From: an uncultured Buttiauxella sp.
GTDB taxonomy: Bacteria; Pseudomonadota; Gammaproteobacteria; Enterobacterales; Enterobacteriaceae
Length of the DNA: 35,888 bases
NCBI GenBank assembly: GCA_946480445.1
Contig: CAMLJN010000030.1
Span: 1-35,888, forward strand
Direction: 5' to 3'
Under the pieces are notes generated by a model. The model searched no databases. It worked only from the letters and a program-made list of their open reading frames with translations, and was not told the origin of the DNA. Of the stretch, positions 22,089 through 29,602 are shown piece by piece. The position numbers and the translations under genes were made by a program. Position 1 is the stretch's first letter, and each line of letters starts with the position of its first letter.

Positions 22089-22892
22089 CTATTTATGCAA
22101 CAACGTCCAGCTACCGATTGTAGTTTGGTACTGAGTTGAAATAAGGGAAAAAAGTCGATTAATATTTTCATTATTGTTAATATTTATAATGTTGAAATTA
22201 TTGCTATTTTCCAGAAGGTTAACTTTAGTGAAAGTAAGCAAGGCATCTATGTGTTTAAGCCCATTATATACATGATCCAGGTGTATATCTGACTCTCGAC
22301 CATCACAGTCTGTTTTAACCAGGAATCCGCGCGACTGAGGTAGTTGATACTTTATCCCGTCACTATCTATGTGTATCTCATACTCATCACTCATCATAAA
22401 TACCGATGCGTCAAGTAACGTTGCTGTTGGTGAAAAAGGGAAAATGTCACCCAAATCAACTGCTATGATATTTACGTCATTCATATTTATAATGTTTTTT
22501 TTGAACCAACGTTCATATTGATTTGTTTTATCCAGTATCTTGGAAGTTAGTTGTGTTTTGGGCTTATCTAAAACTGCATGTTCATTTACATTTATACTTT
22601 TACACCGGAATCGTTCATCGGCCTGGGTCATTAATGTCACTTCAAAATTAAAGCGAACCCCATTCATTTTCATTATAACATCGGGATGATTTTCTCCAGT
22701 TTGCTCAATCAGCCGGCCTTCTGTACCAATACATTTTTGCAGCGCAGATGCGAAAAAAACCTCGGAAGGAAACGATTTTCGCTTATTAATATCCTTCTCA
22801 AGGTTAATTGCTTGAGTAAATGAGTCCTGATGCTTTCCAAGATATTTTTTTACCTGTTGAAATGCCTTTTCATAGTCGAAACTCACATTCAT
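22089..22892 (-). CDS. Unknown protein of AT-rich pair, possible PD-(D/E)XK-like fold
   Basis: 267 aa from ATG 22892; but GGAG touches that ATG, while a GTG at 22886 has the correct spacing and may be the true start. The segment SFPSEVFFASALQ...HPDVIMKMNGVRFNFEVTL puts Glu44, Asp71 and Glu84 in the order helix-Glu, PD, beta hairpin, ExT, as in many restriction-type nucleases, though the usual Lys is missing. The C-terminus is very Asn-rich (NNFNIININNNENI). Low GC against GC-rich neighbours points to acquisition from elsewhere. It is 40 bp downstream of 22933-23598 and likely co-transcribed. Function unknown; the nuclease idea is weak. Confidence 0.6.
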   Translation of the reverse strand: MNVSFDYEKAFQQVKKYLGKHQDSFTQAINLEKDINKRKSFPSEVFFASALQKCIGTEGRLIEQTGENHPDVIMKMNGVRFNFEVTLMTQADERFRCKSINVNEHAVLDKPKTQLTSKILDKTNQYERWFKKNIINMNDVNIIAVDLGDIFPFSPTATLLDASVFMMSDEYEIHIDSDGIKYQLPQSRGFLVKTDCDGRESDIHLDHVYNGLKHIDALLTFTKVNLLENSNNFNIININNNENINRLFSLISTQYQTTIGSWTLLHK

Positions 22893-22932
22893 CTCCTAAT
22901 TCATCGCTTTATTTTATAACCCCTTTAAGATC

Positions 22933-23598
22933 CTAACTATCAAGCTTAGTCAATGAAGCTAATGAATTGTCAAACCATGCTGGATGCAAAACGGGGGTCA
23001 GAGATTCTCTGATTGTAAATTCGTCTAATACATGGAGCTTAGTGGACATTTTAATGACCTTCTTCTTTATATTTGCTCTAATCCAGAGGTGATCGTATGC
23101 ACGTATTTCGGAAGGAAGAATAAAAAAGAAATCATCCTTTCTGAACACACTATCCTTTTTATTAAATTGCTCGACCAGTGTAACAAGAATATATGGAACG
23201 AAAGGTATTGTTAATCCGAGATATCTCCAGATCCTGAGTTCGTCAGCTTTGCTCAGAGCATCCCTGAATTCCTGAATTTTTCCACCCTCAGTCAACGCCT
23301 GAAAATTGATAAAAATCTCATAAATATGCTCTGAAACTGCATTTCTTAGGAATTTTGCCTGCTCATCATCATATTGAGAAGCCCCCATATTTTCATAGCG
23401 TGTTCGATTGCCCGTCACGGTTGGACAGGAAGAGCCACGTTCATGAGCAAAGTGCGCGCTGGTTCTCACGGTTTTATCTGCTCTGACTCCGATGGCATCT
23501 CCACATACGGAACAGATGCCAGCTCTAATATTATGTTCGATAAACCATTGTATGGGCTTCAACAGTCCTGATTGCGGGTCAATTGCGCTGAATGACAT
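22933..23598 (-). CDS. Unknown protein of AT-rich pair with CoiA-like zinc site
   Basis: 221 aa, ATG at 23598 after AAGGATATAGAT. Residues 20-60 carry Cys29-x2-Cys32, then HFAH (His49, His52) and Cys58: ICSVCGDAIGVRADK...SAHFAHERGSSC. A CxxC followed by HFAH is the signature of the zinc-ribbon part of CoiA-like proteins, which usually precedes a nuclease domain. Here the rest (helical, IWRYLGLTIPFVPYILVTLV) shows no nuclease motif I can name. AT-rich, first gene of a likely two-gene operon with 22089-22892. Function unknown; a sensing or nucleic-acid-binding role is inference. Confidence 0.65.
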   Translation of the reverse strand: MSFSAIDPQSGLLKPIQWFIEHNIRAGICSVCGDAIGVRADKTVRTSAHFAHERGSSCPTVTGNRTRYENMGASQYDDEQAKFLRNAVSEHIYEIFINFQALTEGGKIQEFRDALSKADELRIWRYLGLTIPFVPYILVTLVEQFNKKDSVFRKDDFFFILPSEIRAYDHLWIRANIKKKVIKMSTKLHVLDEFTIRESLTPVLHPAWFDNSLASLTKLDS

Positions 23599-23961
23599 AT
23601 CTATATCCTTATTAAATTTAGGCTTTAGTATTCAATATTTATGCTCAAATTTGAAGCAAAATGGATGCCGCATTGCGGCATGAAAGGCGCCAGCTGAAGG
23701 TGAATATAGCTCAGTGAGAGACTGGCGCCGTAGCCCGGCGCAGCCGGTTACTTTGTTGATAGGTTACACCAATCCATCCCTTCCCCCTGCAAGACCAAAA
23801 CCCGTTGAAAACGACACAGAAGCCCGTGTGCGCTGTCGGAGTGGTCACGACAAGGCAAAGCCGCAGTCGGGGCGTATCTCCGCGTTAGCGGGCCGTAAGG
23901 GCCGCTTACGGGCGTGTTACGCAATTCTTTCAGGCAACACCATTTACAGCGACTCGGCACC
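23599..23961. other. Intergenic region with inverted repeats, no gene seen
   Basis: Contains ATGCCGC-ATT-GCGGCAT (23665-23681), GGCGCCAG/CTGGCGCC (23686-23693 and 23722-23729) and CCGTAAG-GGCCG-CTTACGG (23893-23911). The GC content rises sharply at about 23,660, marking the edge between the AT-rich module and the replicon. I find no supportable gene. Confidence 0.55.
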
Positions 23962-23975
23962 TAGTTACAACATCC
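23962..23975 (-). promoter_or_regulatory. Ter site (Tus-binding replication arrest), minus orientation
   Basis: The minus strand reads GGATGTTGTAACTA, matching the core GNATGTTGTAACTA of chromosomal and plasmid Ter sites at all defined positions. It faces the site at 24092-24105 in inverted orientation. Confidence 0.85.
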
Positions 23976-23981
23976 ATCATT

Positions 23982-24028
23982 AAAAGCGATGTTGTTCCGG
24001 CCCTCCGGGCCGGGGCGGCCTCGCTTTT
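23982..24028. terminator. Bidirectional terminator-like hairpin between the Ter sites
   Basis: Inner stem CCGGCCC-TCC-GGGCCGG (23997-24013) inside an outer AAAAGCGA (23982-23989)/TCGCTTTT (24021-24028) pairing. The outer arms give a T-run after the stem in either direction, as in two-way terminators. Confidence 0.65.
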
Positions 24029-24091
24029 CAGTGGTGGGAAGGGCTGTGAGGGCTCAGGCAGGCACTGTTCCTGCTTTTGAGTGAGTATTTT

Positions 24092-24105
24092 GAATGTTGT
24101 AACTA
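24092..24105 (+). promoter_or_regulatory. Ter site (Tus-binding replication arrest), plus orientation
   Basis: GAATGTTGTAACTA again matches the Ter core fully. With 23962-23975 it forms an inverted pair 116 bp apart beside oriR. Ter sites near the origin are known on R1, R100 and R6K. Confidence 0.88.
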
Positions 24106-24122
24106 TATGTGCTGTGCCGGGG

Positions 24123-24185
24123 CCCGTCGCGTAGCGATGGGAGCTACTTTAGGTAGTTGCCGAACCGGCGCGGACGTGAGTCCGC
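24123..24185. other. Hairpin cluster beside oriR (possible G-site for primase)
   Basis: CCCGTCGC-GTA-GCGATGGG (24123-24141), CTAC...GTAG (24144-24156) and GCGGAC-GTGA-GTCCGC (24170-24185) follow one another, then CTGCAAGGGCGGG. IncFII replicons have a primase-recognised G-site at such a distance beyond oriR; that role here is inferred from place and folding. Confidence 0.45.
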
Positions 24186-24235
24186 TGCAAGGGCGGGCAT
24201 TTTCAGGAGCCTGTCCACAGGTCAGGCGACGAACA

Positions 24236-24393
24236 GGTTATATATTTATATGAATGAAATAAAAGATATTTAAAAGAAGTACAGAGCAGGTTTTTAAAGG
24301 AAACCACGCACTTTGAAATCAGGTCGGCTGGCGCTCTGTAAGCATAACGGTTGTAACCTTATGGAAAGGTCCCTTGCAGTTATTTGTGGGTAA
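24236..24393 (-). other. Putative replication origin oriR
   Basis: On the minus strand, downstream of repA, a DnaA-like box TTACCCACA (24385-24393, one mismatch from TTATCCACA) is followed by about 90 bp of likely RepA-binding sequence and then an AT-rich stretch (24237-24290, TTATATATTTATATGAATGA). DnaA box, RepA sites and AT-rich segment in this order are the RepFIIA oriR layout. The 170 bp between this box and the repA stop correspond to the CIS element. Confidence 0.7.
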
Positions 24394-24565
24394 CTGAATT
24401 CAGCGACCGGAAATGATGCTGGCGAGGCAATTTCTGGCCATTCTGATGGCGGAATGGGATGAATGGCAGGAAGGATGGGCGTCATTTCGTGCACAAAACC
24501 GTCAGTCTGGAGCTGCAGACGTGCGAAACCCTCCGGCGCCAGCCGGATTTTTCACACAGGAAGGG

Positions 24566-25429
24566 TTATATGGGGACGGTGGCCAGCCGCGTGTAGTTGT
24601 TACCACGCGACATCAGCATGCGCTCTTTCACGCGCCGCTCCAGCTCACGCTCGAGAGCATCCCTGTCGCCGACGAAACGCCCTCTGGCGTAGTCACGCGT
24701 CAGCTGCTGTTTCACCAGCGTCACAATGTCCTTACGGGCTCTGTCCGCGTCACGTCGGGCGCGGGCGCGCTTCAGGCCATGCTGTTTACGTTCGGACTGG
24801 TAGCTGCGGAACCGTTCACGCACAAACCGCCAGGCCTTCGCTATCAGCTCGTCCATCTCCAGCGGCTTCAGGTTCTGCTTCTTACGCTGCTGATTCTCCC
24901 ATTCCACACGGCTGCGCCTCGCGGCCACAACGGCCACGTCAGAGACGTCGAGCGCGGAGAACAGTGCCGGCGTGAAGGTGATATCGGTCGGGATATTGCA
25001 GCCAATCTGCGGGTCATACTCGGTCTGATAGGTAATCAGCCCCAGCTCCGCCATAAACGTCAGCGCCCGCGTGGCGCGGGTGATGGACAGATTGCCGCTT
25101 TTCGACTCGGTGGCGAGACCGCACTCGATGGCCAGATTGGTGATGGAGCGCTGAACGCGGTTGGCCAGCGGGTCATAGTGGAAACACAGCCCCTGGAGCA
25201 GGGCATCGATGGCCCGGCGGCGCAACAGTGGCGGCATCCGGTGACGTTTACCCAGCGAGCGTAAGAACGCCACATGGATGGAAAAGTCAAAACGGGACGT
25301 GAAGCCTTCGGCTTTCGCCATCAGCTTACGACAGAACGGCAGTGTCTTTTTGCCTTCACGCGGCGTGAATGCCGGGTTCGGGTTTTTGACCTGACGGTAA
25401 TGGGAGAACAGGGTCTGGGCGTCAGTCAC
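24566..25429 (-). CDS. repA: RepA, RepFIIA-type replication initiator
   Basis: 287 aa from the GTG at 25429 ([20 protein letters not shown]); a second GTG at 25441 would add four residues. The GTG at 25429 precedes the tap stop (25422-25424) by a few bases, the classical coupling of tap and repA. IncFII RepA blocks are evident: [71 protein letters not shown] and [20 protein letters not shown]. RepA acts in cis at oriR. CopA RNA limits its synthesis through tap, and CopB represses its own promoter. Replicon subtype (such as IncFIIK or a relative) cannot be fixed by eye. Confidence 0.95.
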   Translation of the reverse strand: MTDAQTLFSHYRQVKNPNPAFTPREGKKTLPFCRKLMAKAEGFTSRFDFSIHVAFLRSLGKRHRMPPLLRRRAIDALLQGLCFHYDPLANRVQRSITNLAIECGLATESKSGNLSITRATRALTFMAELGLITYQTEYDPQIGCNIPTDITFTPALFSALDVSDVAVVAARRSRVEWENQQRKKQNLKPLEMDELIAKAWRFVRERFRSYQSERKQHGLKRARARRDADRARKDIVTLVKQQLTRDYARGRFVGDRDALERELERRVKERMLMSRGNNYTRLATVPI

Positions 25430-25499
25430 ACCTTCCCGCACTTATGTTGCACGGAAGGAGTAAATGGCACAGAAACGGGTATTGCAGTTTTCTGAGCAT
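25422..25499 (-). CDS. tap: Tap (RepA6) leader peptide
   Basis: 25 aa, [20 protein letters not shown] then AGRCD, ATG at 25499, TGA at 25422-25424. The ending NISAGxxD is typical of IncFII Tap peptides. Ribosomes that finish tap open the repA start, so tap translation is needed for repA expression. CopA binding to the leader blocks tap and hence repA. The ATG lies just outside the CopA start, in the CopA promoter spacer. Confidence 0.88.
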   Translation of the reverse strand: MLRKLQYPFLCHLLLPCNISAGRCD

Positions 25500-25510
25500 A
25501 AAACTATACT
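25482..25510 (+). promoter_or_regulatory. CopA promoter
   Basis: TTGCAG (25482-25487), a 17-base spacer and TATACT (25505-25510) on the plus strand, placing the start of CopA near 25517. The promoter overlaps the start of tap on the other strand. Confidence 0.8.
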
Positions 25511-25516
25511 CCCTGC

Positions 25517-25605
25517 ATAGAGCAACAGCTTCTATACAGTTTAAGTAGGCCCCGTTAATCTTTCGTTCCCGCCAAGAAATGAGAAGATTATCGGGGTTTT
25601 TGCTT
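25517..25605 (+). ncRNA. copA: CopA (IncRNA) antisense copy-number control RNA
   Basis: About 89 nt, complementary to the tap-repA leader. The main stem pairs CCCCG (25550-25554) and AATCTT (25557-25562) with AAGATT (25584-25589) and CGGGG (25592-25596), with a loop containing CCCGCCAAG, and ends in TTTTTGCTTTT, so the stem is also the terminator. Sequence and layout follow R1 CopA. The loop sequence sets incompatibility. Confidence 0.92.
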
Positions 25606-25733
25606 TTCTGGTTCCGGGTAGACACCTCATCAGAACCAGTTCCCTGCCACCTTGCGGCGTGGCCAGCCATGAAATACATCAGACGATCAGTAATCTAGCA
25701 CTGAGGTACTTCTTAAGCAACAAATGTGACTTG

Positions 25734-25991
25734 TTACTTTTTTAGTTTACGCAGTTCTTCCTGTTCAAGGAGGAACTCAAATAACTCAGCCTGAGTCATA
25801 CCGTACTCGGAGCAAAGAGTATCAAGCGTGTGCTTATTAGCATTCTGAATGAATACCGTAACAGCTTTATGCGTATCCTTTTTACGGGATACCGAACGCT
25901 GTTTGCGTTCACCGGATGACAATGGTTGCCCTTTTCGATAAGGCCTCTTTTCTTTCGATGAGGAAGTTACTGCATTTCCGACCTGCGACAT
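25734..25991 (-). CDS. copB: CopB (RepA2) transcriptional repressor of repA
   Basis: 85 aa. I chose ATG 25991 (MSQVGNAVTSSSKEKRPYRK), because CopB proteins begin MSQ-ENAVTSSS; the frame opens seven codons earlier. A basic N-terminal half is followed by TVFIQNANKHTLDTLCSEYG and MTQAELFEFLLEQEELRKL, a ribbon-helix-helix-like DNA-binding part. CopB binds the repA promoter just upstream of copA and keeps it shut at normal copy number. Gene order copB-copA-tap-repA-oriR is standard. Confidence 0.93.
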   Translation of the reverse strand: MSQVGNAVTSSSKEKRPYRKGQPLSSGERKQRSVSRKKDTHKAVTVFIQNANKHTLDTLCSEYGMTQAELFEFLLEQEELRKLKK

Positions 25992-26143
25992 ATTTGCCTC
26001 CTCAAGGATCAAGCAAGGATCGTTTCGCAGAGGATACTACAGATTCGTGAAATCAGCGACTTAACTTTACGCGAAAGTGTGAGCCATGTTGGCGCATGAC
26101 TCACCTGAATGGATGTAGATTGCAGATCACATTACGATGCTGA

Positions 26144-26698
26144 TTAGTATGAAGAATGCCACTCCGTTCCCCCGTCCCAGCGCGACTGCCAGTGCTGAAG
26201 GTAGGCTTGCGCCACTTCCGGCACGTCCTTAATCACCAGCACATTCTCGCTATTTCTCGAGGCCGCAGAGCGGGTCATATTAAAGCTGCCTGACTCAACC
26301 GTATGATTATCAACAATAATGACTTTATCGTGCATGATGGCGTAGCGACCGTTGGTACGCAGCGGAATACCGGCATTCACCACAACATTCATCGCCGACT
26401 GGCTGGTTTTGTTCCGGTTCCCTTTCTCATCGAGCACTATCTTCACATCCACACCCCGGTGTTTTGCTCTGACAAGTGCGCTAACCACCTCAGGAGACGT
26501 AAATGAGTAGCCCATCAGCCGAATTTCGTGCTGTGATGACTCAATAGTCTTAAGGACCAGCTGCAGTGCCGTTCCTTCCGGAGAAAAACCCGTCTCGATG
26601 CTGGCGGCATACGCTGCCGGTGCGGGGGCATAAAGGGCCAGACCGAGCAGCCCTGCTACCAACCATCTGCAGGTATTTGCTTTGCTGCGAACTGCCAT
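26144..26698 (-). CDS. Secreted phospholipase D-family endonuclease (Nuc-like)
   Basis: 184 aa. ATG 26698 (MAVRSKANTCRWLVAGLLGL) has GAGG nine bases upstream; an ATG four codons earlier overlaps the preceding stop. A signal peptide (LVAGLLGLALYAPAPAAYAA) precedes the mature protein. The HKD motif is His123-x-Lys125-x4-Asp130 in MHDKVIIVDN, followed by SGSFN; a single motif means it works as a dimer, like Nuc of pKM101. The signal peptide points to the periplasm, where it would cut DNA non-specifically. It lies beside the replicon, as often in IncFII plasmids. Confidence 0.9.
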   Translation of the reverse strand: MAVRSKANTCRWLVAGLLGLALYAPAPAAYAASIETGFSPEGTALQLVLKTIESSQHEIRLMGYSFTSPEVVSALVRAKHRGVDVKIVLDEKGNRNKTSQSAMNVVVNAGIPLRTNGRYAIMHDKVIIVDNHTVESGSFNMTRSAASRNSENVLVIKDVPEVAQAYLQHWQSRWDGGTEWHSSY

Positions 26699-26709
26699 AG
26701 TTATCCTCA

Positions 26710-26946
26710 TTACATACCGTCCATAAAGTGCGGGGAGAGTATCTGTACGTCATTGATCAGCAGCCAGAGGCTCAGGGTCAGCTCTTCCATCAGAACCACA
26801 GCAGCAACCAGTGACGTCCACGCCCGCCGATCGCGTTTCAGGAGCTGACAAAACAGCGCCACGCTGGCCACAAAAATGCCGACAGTTATCCAGGGAACGA
26901 GCTGGTTGATAACCATTGCACTGCTGCTGCACTCAAAACATGCCAT
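26710..26946 (-). CDS. Small membrane protein upstream of nuc, unknown
   Basis: 78 aa, ATG 26946 (MACFECSSSAMVINQLVPWI) with AAGGAA six bases upstream. Two membrane segments (WITVGIFVASVALFCQLL and SLVAAVVLMEELTLSLWLLI) flank a short basic loop (KRDRRAW). Three Cys near the N-terminus stand out. Its stop overlaps the first possible nuc start (TAATG), so the two are coupled. No family recognised. Confidence 0.65.
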   Translation of the reverse strand: MACFECSSSAMVINQLVPWITVGIFVASVALFCQLLKRDRRAWTSLVAAVVLMEELTLSLWLLINDVQILSPHFMDGM

Positions 26947-27043
26947 ATAATTTCCTTCACAGAATTGATTAAGAAACGCCGGGAGCGGGGGAAACTCGCT
27001 TTGCCCCGCTCCCGGGGTTGAACAACGACGCGGAGCGGAGGCG

Positions 27044-27352
27044 TCAGGACGTTCTGGTATAACGGAACCAGTAGCAGACAGGCCCGTCGTCGGTATCATG
27101 GACTGAGCCCAGAAACCAGCCGTCATCATCCGGCGGTTCGGGTATCCAGCCCCGTGCGTCCGGCGCTTCATCGGTAAATCCGGCAGCAAAAACCTCAGGA
27201 GCCTCATCGCGCATGGTCATTACAAAGCACTGCAGCCCGTGGATCCTCAGCCAGTAGCTGAACTCCGCCGCGGTTTCGCAGCCACTGCGGGCATACGCCG
27301 GATGCGACCAGTACCCCTGCTCATCACGCTCTGCGGTAACAGGCACAATCAT
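27044..27352 (-). CDS. Hypothetical protein of finO-distal cluster
   Basis: 102 aa, ATG 27352 (MIVPVTAERDEQGYWSHPAY) overlapping the upstream stop by ATGA; the longer frame is a shadow of the neighbour. Acidic and Trp-rich; the C-terminal GWIPEPPDDDGWFLGSVHDTDDGPVCYWFRY resembles small phage and plasmid proteins of the DUF551 type (GW...GPV..W), but I am not certain. Co-transcribed with 27349-27891. Confidence 0.6.
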   Translation of the reverse strand: MIVPVTAERDEQGYWSHPAYARSGCETAAEFSYWLRIHGLQCFVMTMRDEAPEVFAAGFTDEAPDARGWIPEPPDDDGWFLGSVHDTDDGPVCYWFRYTRTS

Positions 27353-27891
27353 CCTCTGACCTCCCCCGGCACGGACTGACTGACGGGCGTTTCGGTGTGG
27401 CATTCACCTGCCGTGTCTTCACCGGGCGCCGGTTCGTTCATCATCTGCATCCATCTCTGGCGCTCACCTTCCGACATCCTCCAGCACAGCCCCGGTGCCA
27501 GGACACTCAGCAGGTGCTCAATGTACGCCAGCCGGCTCAGCGTCAGGGATGCGTCTTCGGACTCCGGGTGCCTTATCGCCTGAGCCACCTCACGACACTC
27601 AAGAATACCTTTCATGAGCCGCACGCCACCGGCCACGCGCTCCAGCTCTTCGTAATGATGTATCTGCTCCATCATTCTCATGAAAATGACCCCATCGCTT
27701 TCATGGGCACGCGCTTTTTCACTCATCGCAGTAATGCGCTGATAAACCATCCAGATAAATAACGGCATTGTTATCAGCGCACATGTTTTCAGGCTGGCCC
27801 CCTCCGACTGAACGTTATTTATTGCCAGATAAGCAAACAGATAAATCAGGCAGCAGACAAATGCCAGTCCGGTATATTTATAAACCCGCAT
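27349..27891 (-). CDS. Membrane-anchored protein of 180 aa, unknown
   Basis: ATG 27891 (MRVYKYTGLAFVCCLIYLFA) with AAAGGTGAACT upstream. Two N-terminal membrane segments (LAFVCCLIYLFAYLAI and TCALITMPLFIWMVY) lead into a cytoplasmic helical domain (RMMEQIHHYEELERVAGGVRL) and a Ser/Glu-rich tail. The last codons overlap the next gene. Its family is unknown to me; membrane anchoring and location near nuc and the Dsb-like gene suggest a cell-envelope role, as an inference only. Confidence 0.62.
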   Translation of the reverse strand: MRVYKYTGLAFVCCLIYLFAYLAINNVQSEGASLKTCALITMPLFIWMVYQRITAMSEKARAHESDGVIFMRMMEQIHHYEELERVAGGVRLMKGILECREVAQAIRHPESEDASLTLSRLAYIEHLLSVLAPGLCWRMSEGERQRWMQMMNEPAPGEDTAGECHTETPVSQSVPGEVRG

Positions 27892-28112
27892 AGTTCACCT
27901 TTTAAATTTAACCTTTAAGTTCAGACATAAAGCCCACATTGAATCCTCGGAAAAGTCAATAAACAGAAAAACCAGGAATGGCATTATTTCCCGTGAATTA
28001 ACGTTATTTATCGAAAACTTTAATTAACGCAGTCATCTCTCATTAAGGAGTGAGTTTTATTCTGCGCCGGGTCAGATGGAGAATGAATTAATACTGCATT
28101 GCGCCAGGTAGC

Positions 28113-28721
28113 CTAACCCGCTTTTGGTTGAGTGATGGCATCTGACACCCCGGACCCGGCCTCAAGTGCCGTCAGAAAGTCCCGTATCATCCTCTGCAGC
28201 TCCCGGGCATCACGGCTTCGCAGCAGCGGCATGCCCGCCTGGCGCATGACCTCATCCAGCAGGATGTCACGCCGGCAGCGGCTTTTCTTCAGGTGGGACG
28301 CATCGTCCAGCTCCACGGCCGCCACAACGCGAAACGTCCTGCGATCAACGATAACCACGTCGCAGTGCCACTGGGCCGCCATATGGAAAAGCTTCCACCA
28401 CGTCCGGCTCCGGCCTCTGACGCGCGGCGTTATCTGCACAATATCGGCCACCCTGACCTGCGGGCACAGATACCACCGCCTCATGTCCACAGCCCGGAAT
28501 AACCCCTGCATAAAGTGCACCTCACGGTCGGTCATCAGCTGCGCCTGCCGCTCCCAGAACACTCCGCCCGCCATCAGCTGCTCGGTATCGCCCACCCTGA
28601 CGCCAGACTCTCTCAGTCGCCTGATAAGCGGTGCCTGCGGCCGTTTCTGCTTCAGCACGCGGGAGAGCAGGAAAATCAGTGCCAGCAACGAAACGATAAA
28701 TACCACCACACCGGCATTCAT
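28113..28721 (-). CDS. DUF2726 domain protein with membrane anchor
   Basis: 202 aa, ATG 28721 overlapping the upstream stop (ATGA). One N-terminal membrane segment (VVVFIVSLLALIFLLSRVL) is followed by a DUF2726 domain: VRVADIVQITPR, WHCDVVIVDRRTFRVVAAVELDDASHLKKSRCRRDILLDEVMRQAGMPLL. The HCD...ELDDxSH...RRD pattern is the family's PD-(D/E)XK-like core and its acidic residues are intact. Such proteins are predicted nucleases or nucleic-acid binders. A 220-bp gap follows it downstream. Confidence 0.8.
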   Translation of the reverse strand: MNAGVVVFIVSLLALIFLLSRVLKQKRPQAPLIRRLRESGVRVGDTEQLMAGGVFWERQAQLMTDREVHFMQGLFRAVDMRRWYLCPQVRVADIVQITPRVRGRSRTWWKLFHMAAQWHCDVVIVDRRTFRVVAAVELDDASHLKKSRCRRDILLDEVMRQAGMPLLRSRDARELQRMIRDFLTALEAGSGVSDAITQPKAG

Positions 28722-29038
28722 GAACCCACGCCCCCTTCGCTTCGCACGCCCTCGGATACCTGCCCGCCATCACCCGAGAGGGGTTTATCCCGGTCCAGCC
28801 CGAAACGTTCAGAGAACAGCCAGCCACTCAGGATGAGGGTATTGGCGGGTTCATCAGGTGCGCAAATCGTAATACTCTCTTCCCTCACGTCTGTGATATC
28901 AAAGTTCGCACCGCAGAGATGCCGGATAATATCATCCCGCGAATGAATGCGACCGTCCCCAACCAGTTGCTTCACCGTCCCTTTAATTATCTCCCTTGCT
29001 TCTTCATTCACACCGGAGCATTTAATTTCAACTGACAT
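28718..29038 (-). CDS. Hypothetical protein coupled to DUF2726 gene
   Basis: 106 aa, ATG 29038 (MSVEIKCSGVNEEAREIIKG) with GAGGAAATAGT upstream. The N-terminal 80 residues look like a compact alpha/beta domain (EEAREIIKGTVKQLVGDGRI, NFDITDVREESITI); the tail (DKPLSGDGGQVSEGVRSEGG) is low-complexity. Stop overlaps the next start, hence co-translation. No family recognised. Confidence 0.6.
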   Translation of the reverse strand: MSVEIKCSGVNEEAREIIKGTVKQLVGDGRIHSRDDIIRHLCGANFDITDVREESITICAPDEPANTLILSGWLFSERFGLDRDKPLSGDGGQVSEGVRSEGGVGS

Positions 29039-29126
29039 ACTATTTCCTCATCTGGTTTGAATTCTGTTTATACTAAACGGGTATACCCACCTCGCTGGCG
29101 GTAAAGTCATAACGAACAATAAAAAA

Positions 29127-29399
29127 TCAGGCATCACGAACAGGCTTTGTTTTGCGCAGCCGGACATTACCTGCATCATGTCTGATAATATCCACCTCAT
29201 TTAATACACGGCGTAACTCGTCACGTATGAACTCCATTTCATTCCATGAACCATGATGCCTTATGTATTTAATCATGTGGTAAAAAATTGTTGGCAGGAA
29301 AGAGGGTTCATAGTCAATCCTGACTCTACGGTAAAGTTTAATGACGGCAAATATCAATGATATATTTAATATCACTGAAGCAATGACTACGGTATACAT
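29127..29399 (-). CDS. Small membrane-anchored protein, unknown
   Basis: 90 aa, ATG 29399 (MYTVVIASVILNISLIFAVI), one N-terminal membrane segment then a basic and helical cytoplasmic part (MEFIRDELRRVLNEVDIIRH). Lower GC than its neighbours. The ribosome site is not strong (GGAA). It may be co-expressed with 28718-29038 after an 88-bp gap. Confidence 0.58.
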   Translation of the reverse strand: MYTVVIASVILNISLIFAVIKLYRRVRIDYEPSFLPTIFYHMIKYIRHHGSWNEMEFIRDELRRVLNEVDIIRHDAGNVRLRKTKPVRDA

Positions 29400-29602
29400 A
29401 TTTGAAGTTCCACTTTATTAAATACAGAAAAGGGCGTTTACCAAACGATAACTGGACATCACCTCGTAAAATACTGTTCGGACGTGTTAACCAGAAACGC
29501 CGGAGACGGGGAAAACTTGCTTTTACCCTTCTCCGGGGTTGGACAACTGAGCACGGCGAAGGCGTCAGTCTCTTTTAGCGGTATCAGGTGGCGGACGCCT
29601 GA

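Noticed and set aside
24413..25264. 283-codon plus-strand frame opposite repA
   Set aside because: It is antisense to a certain initiator gene and across the CIS region, with no recognisable domain.
25500..25679. N-terminal extension of tap to 25679
   Set aside because: The extension would run through the CopA/CopT stem-loop; the 25-aa peptide from 25499 matches known Tap peptides in length and sequence.
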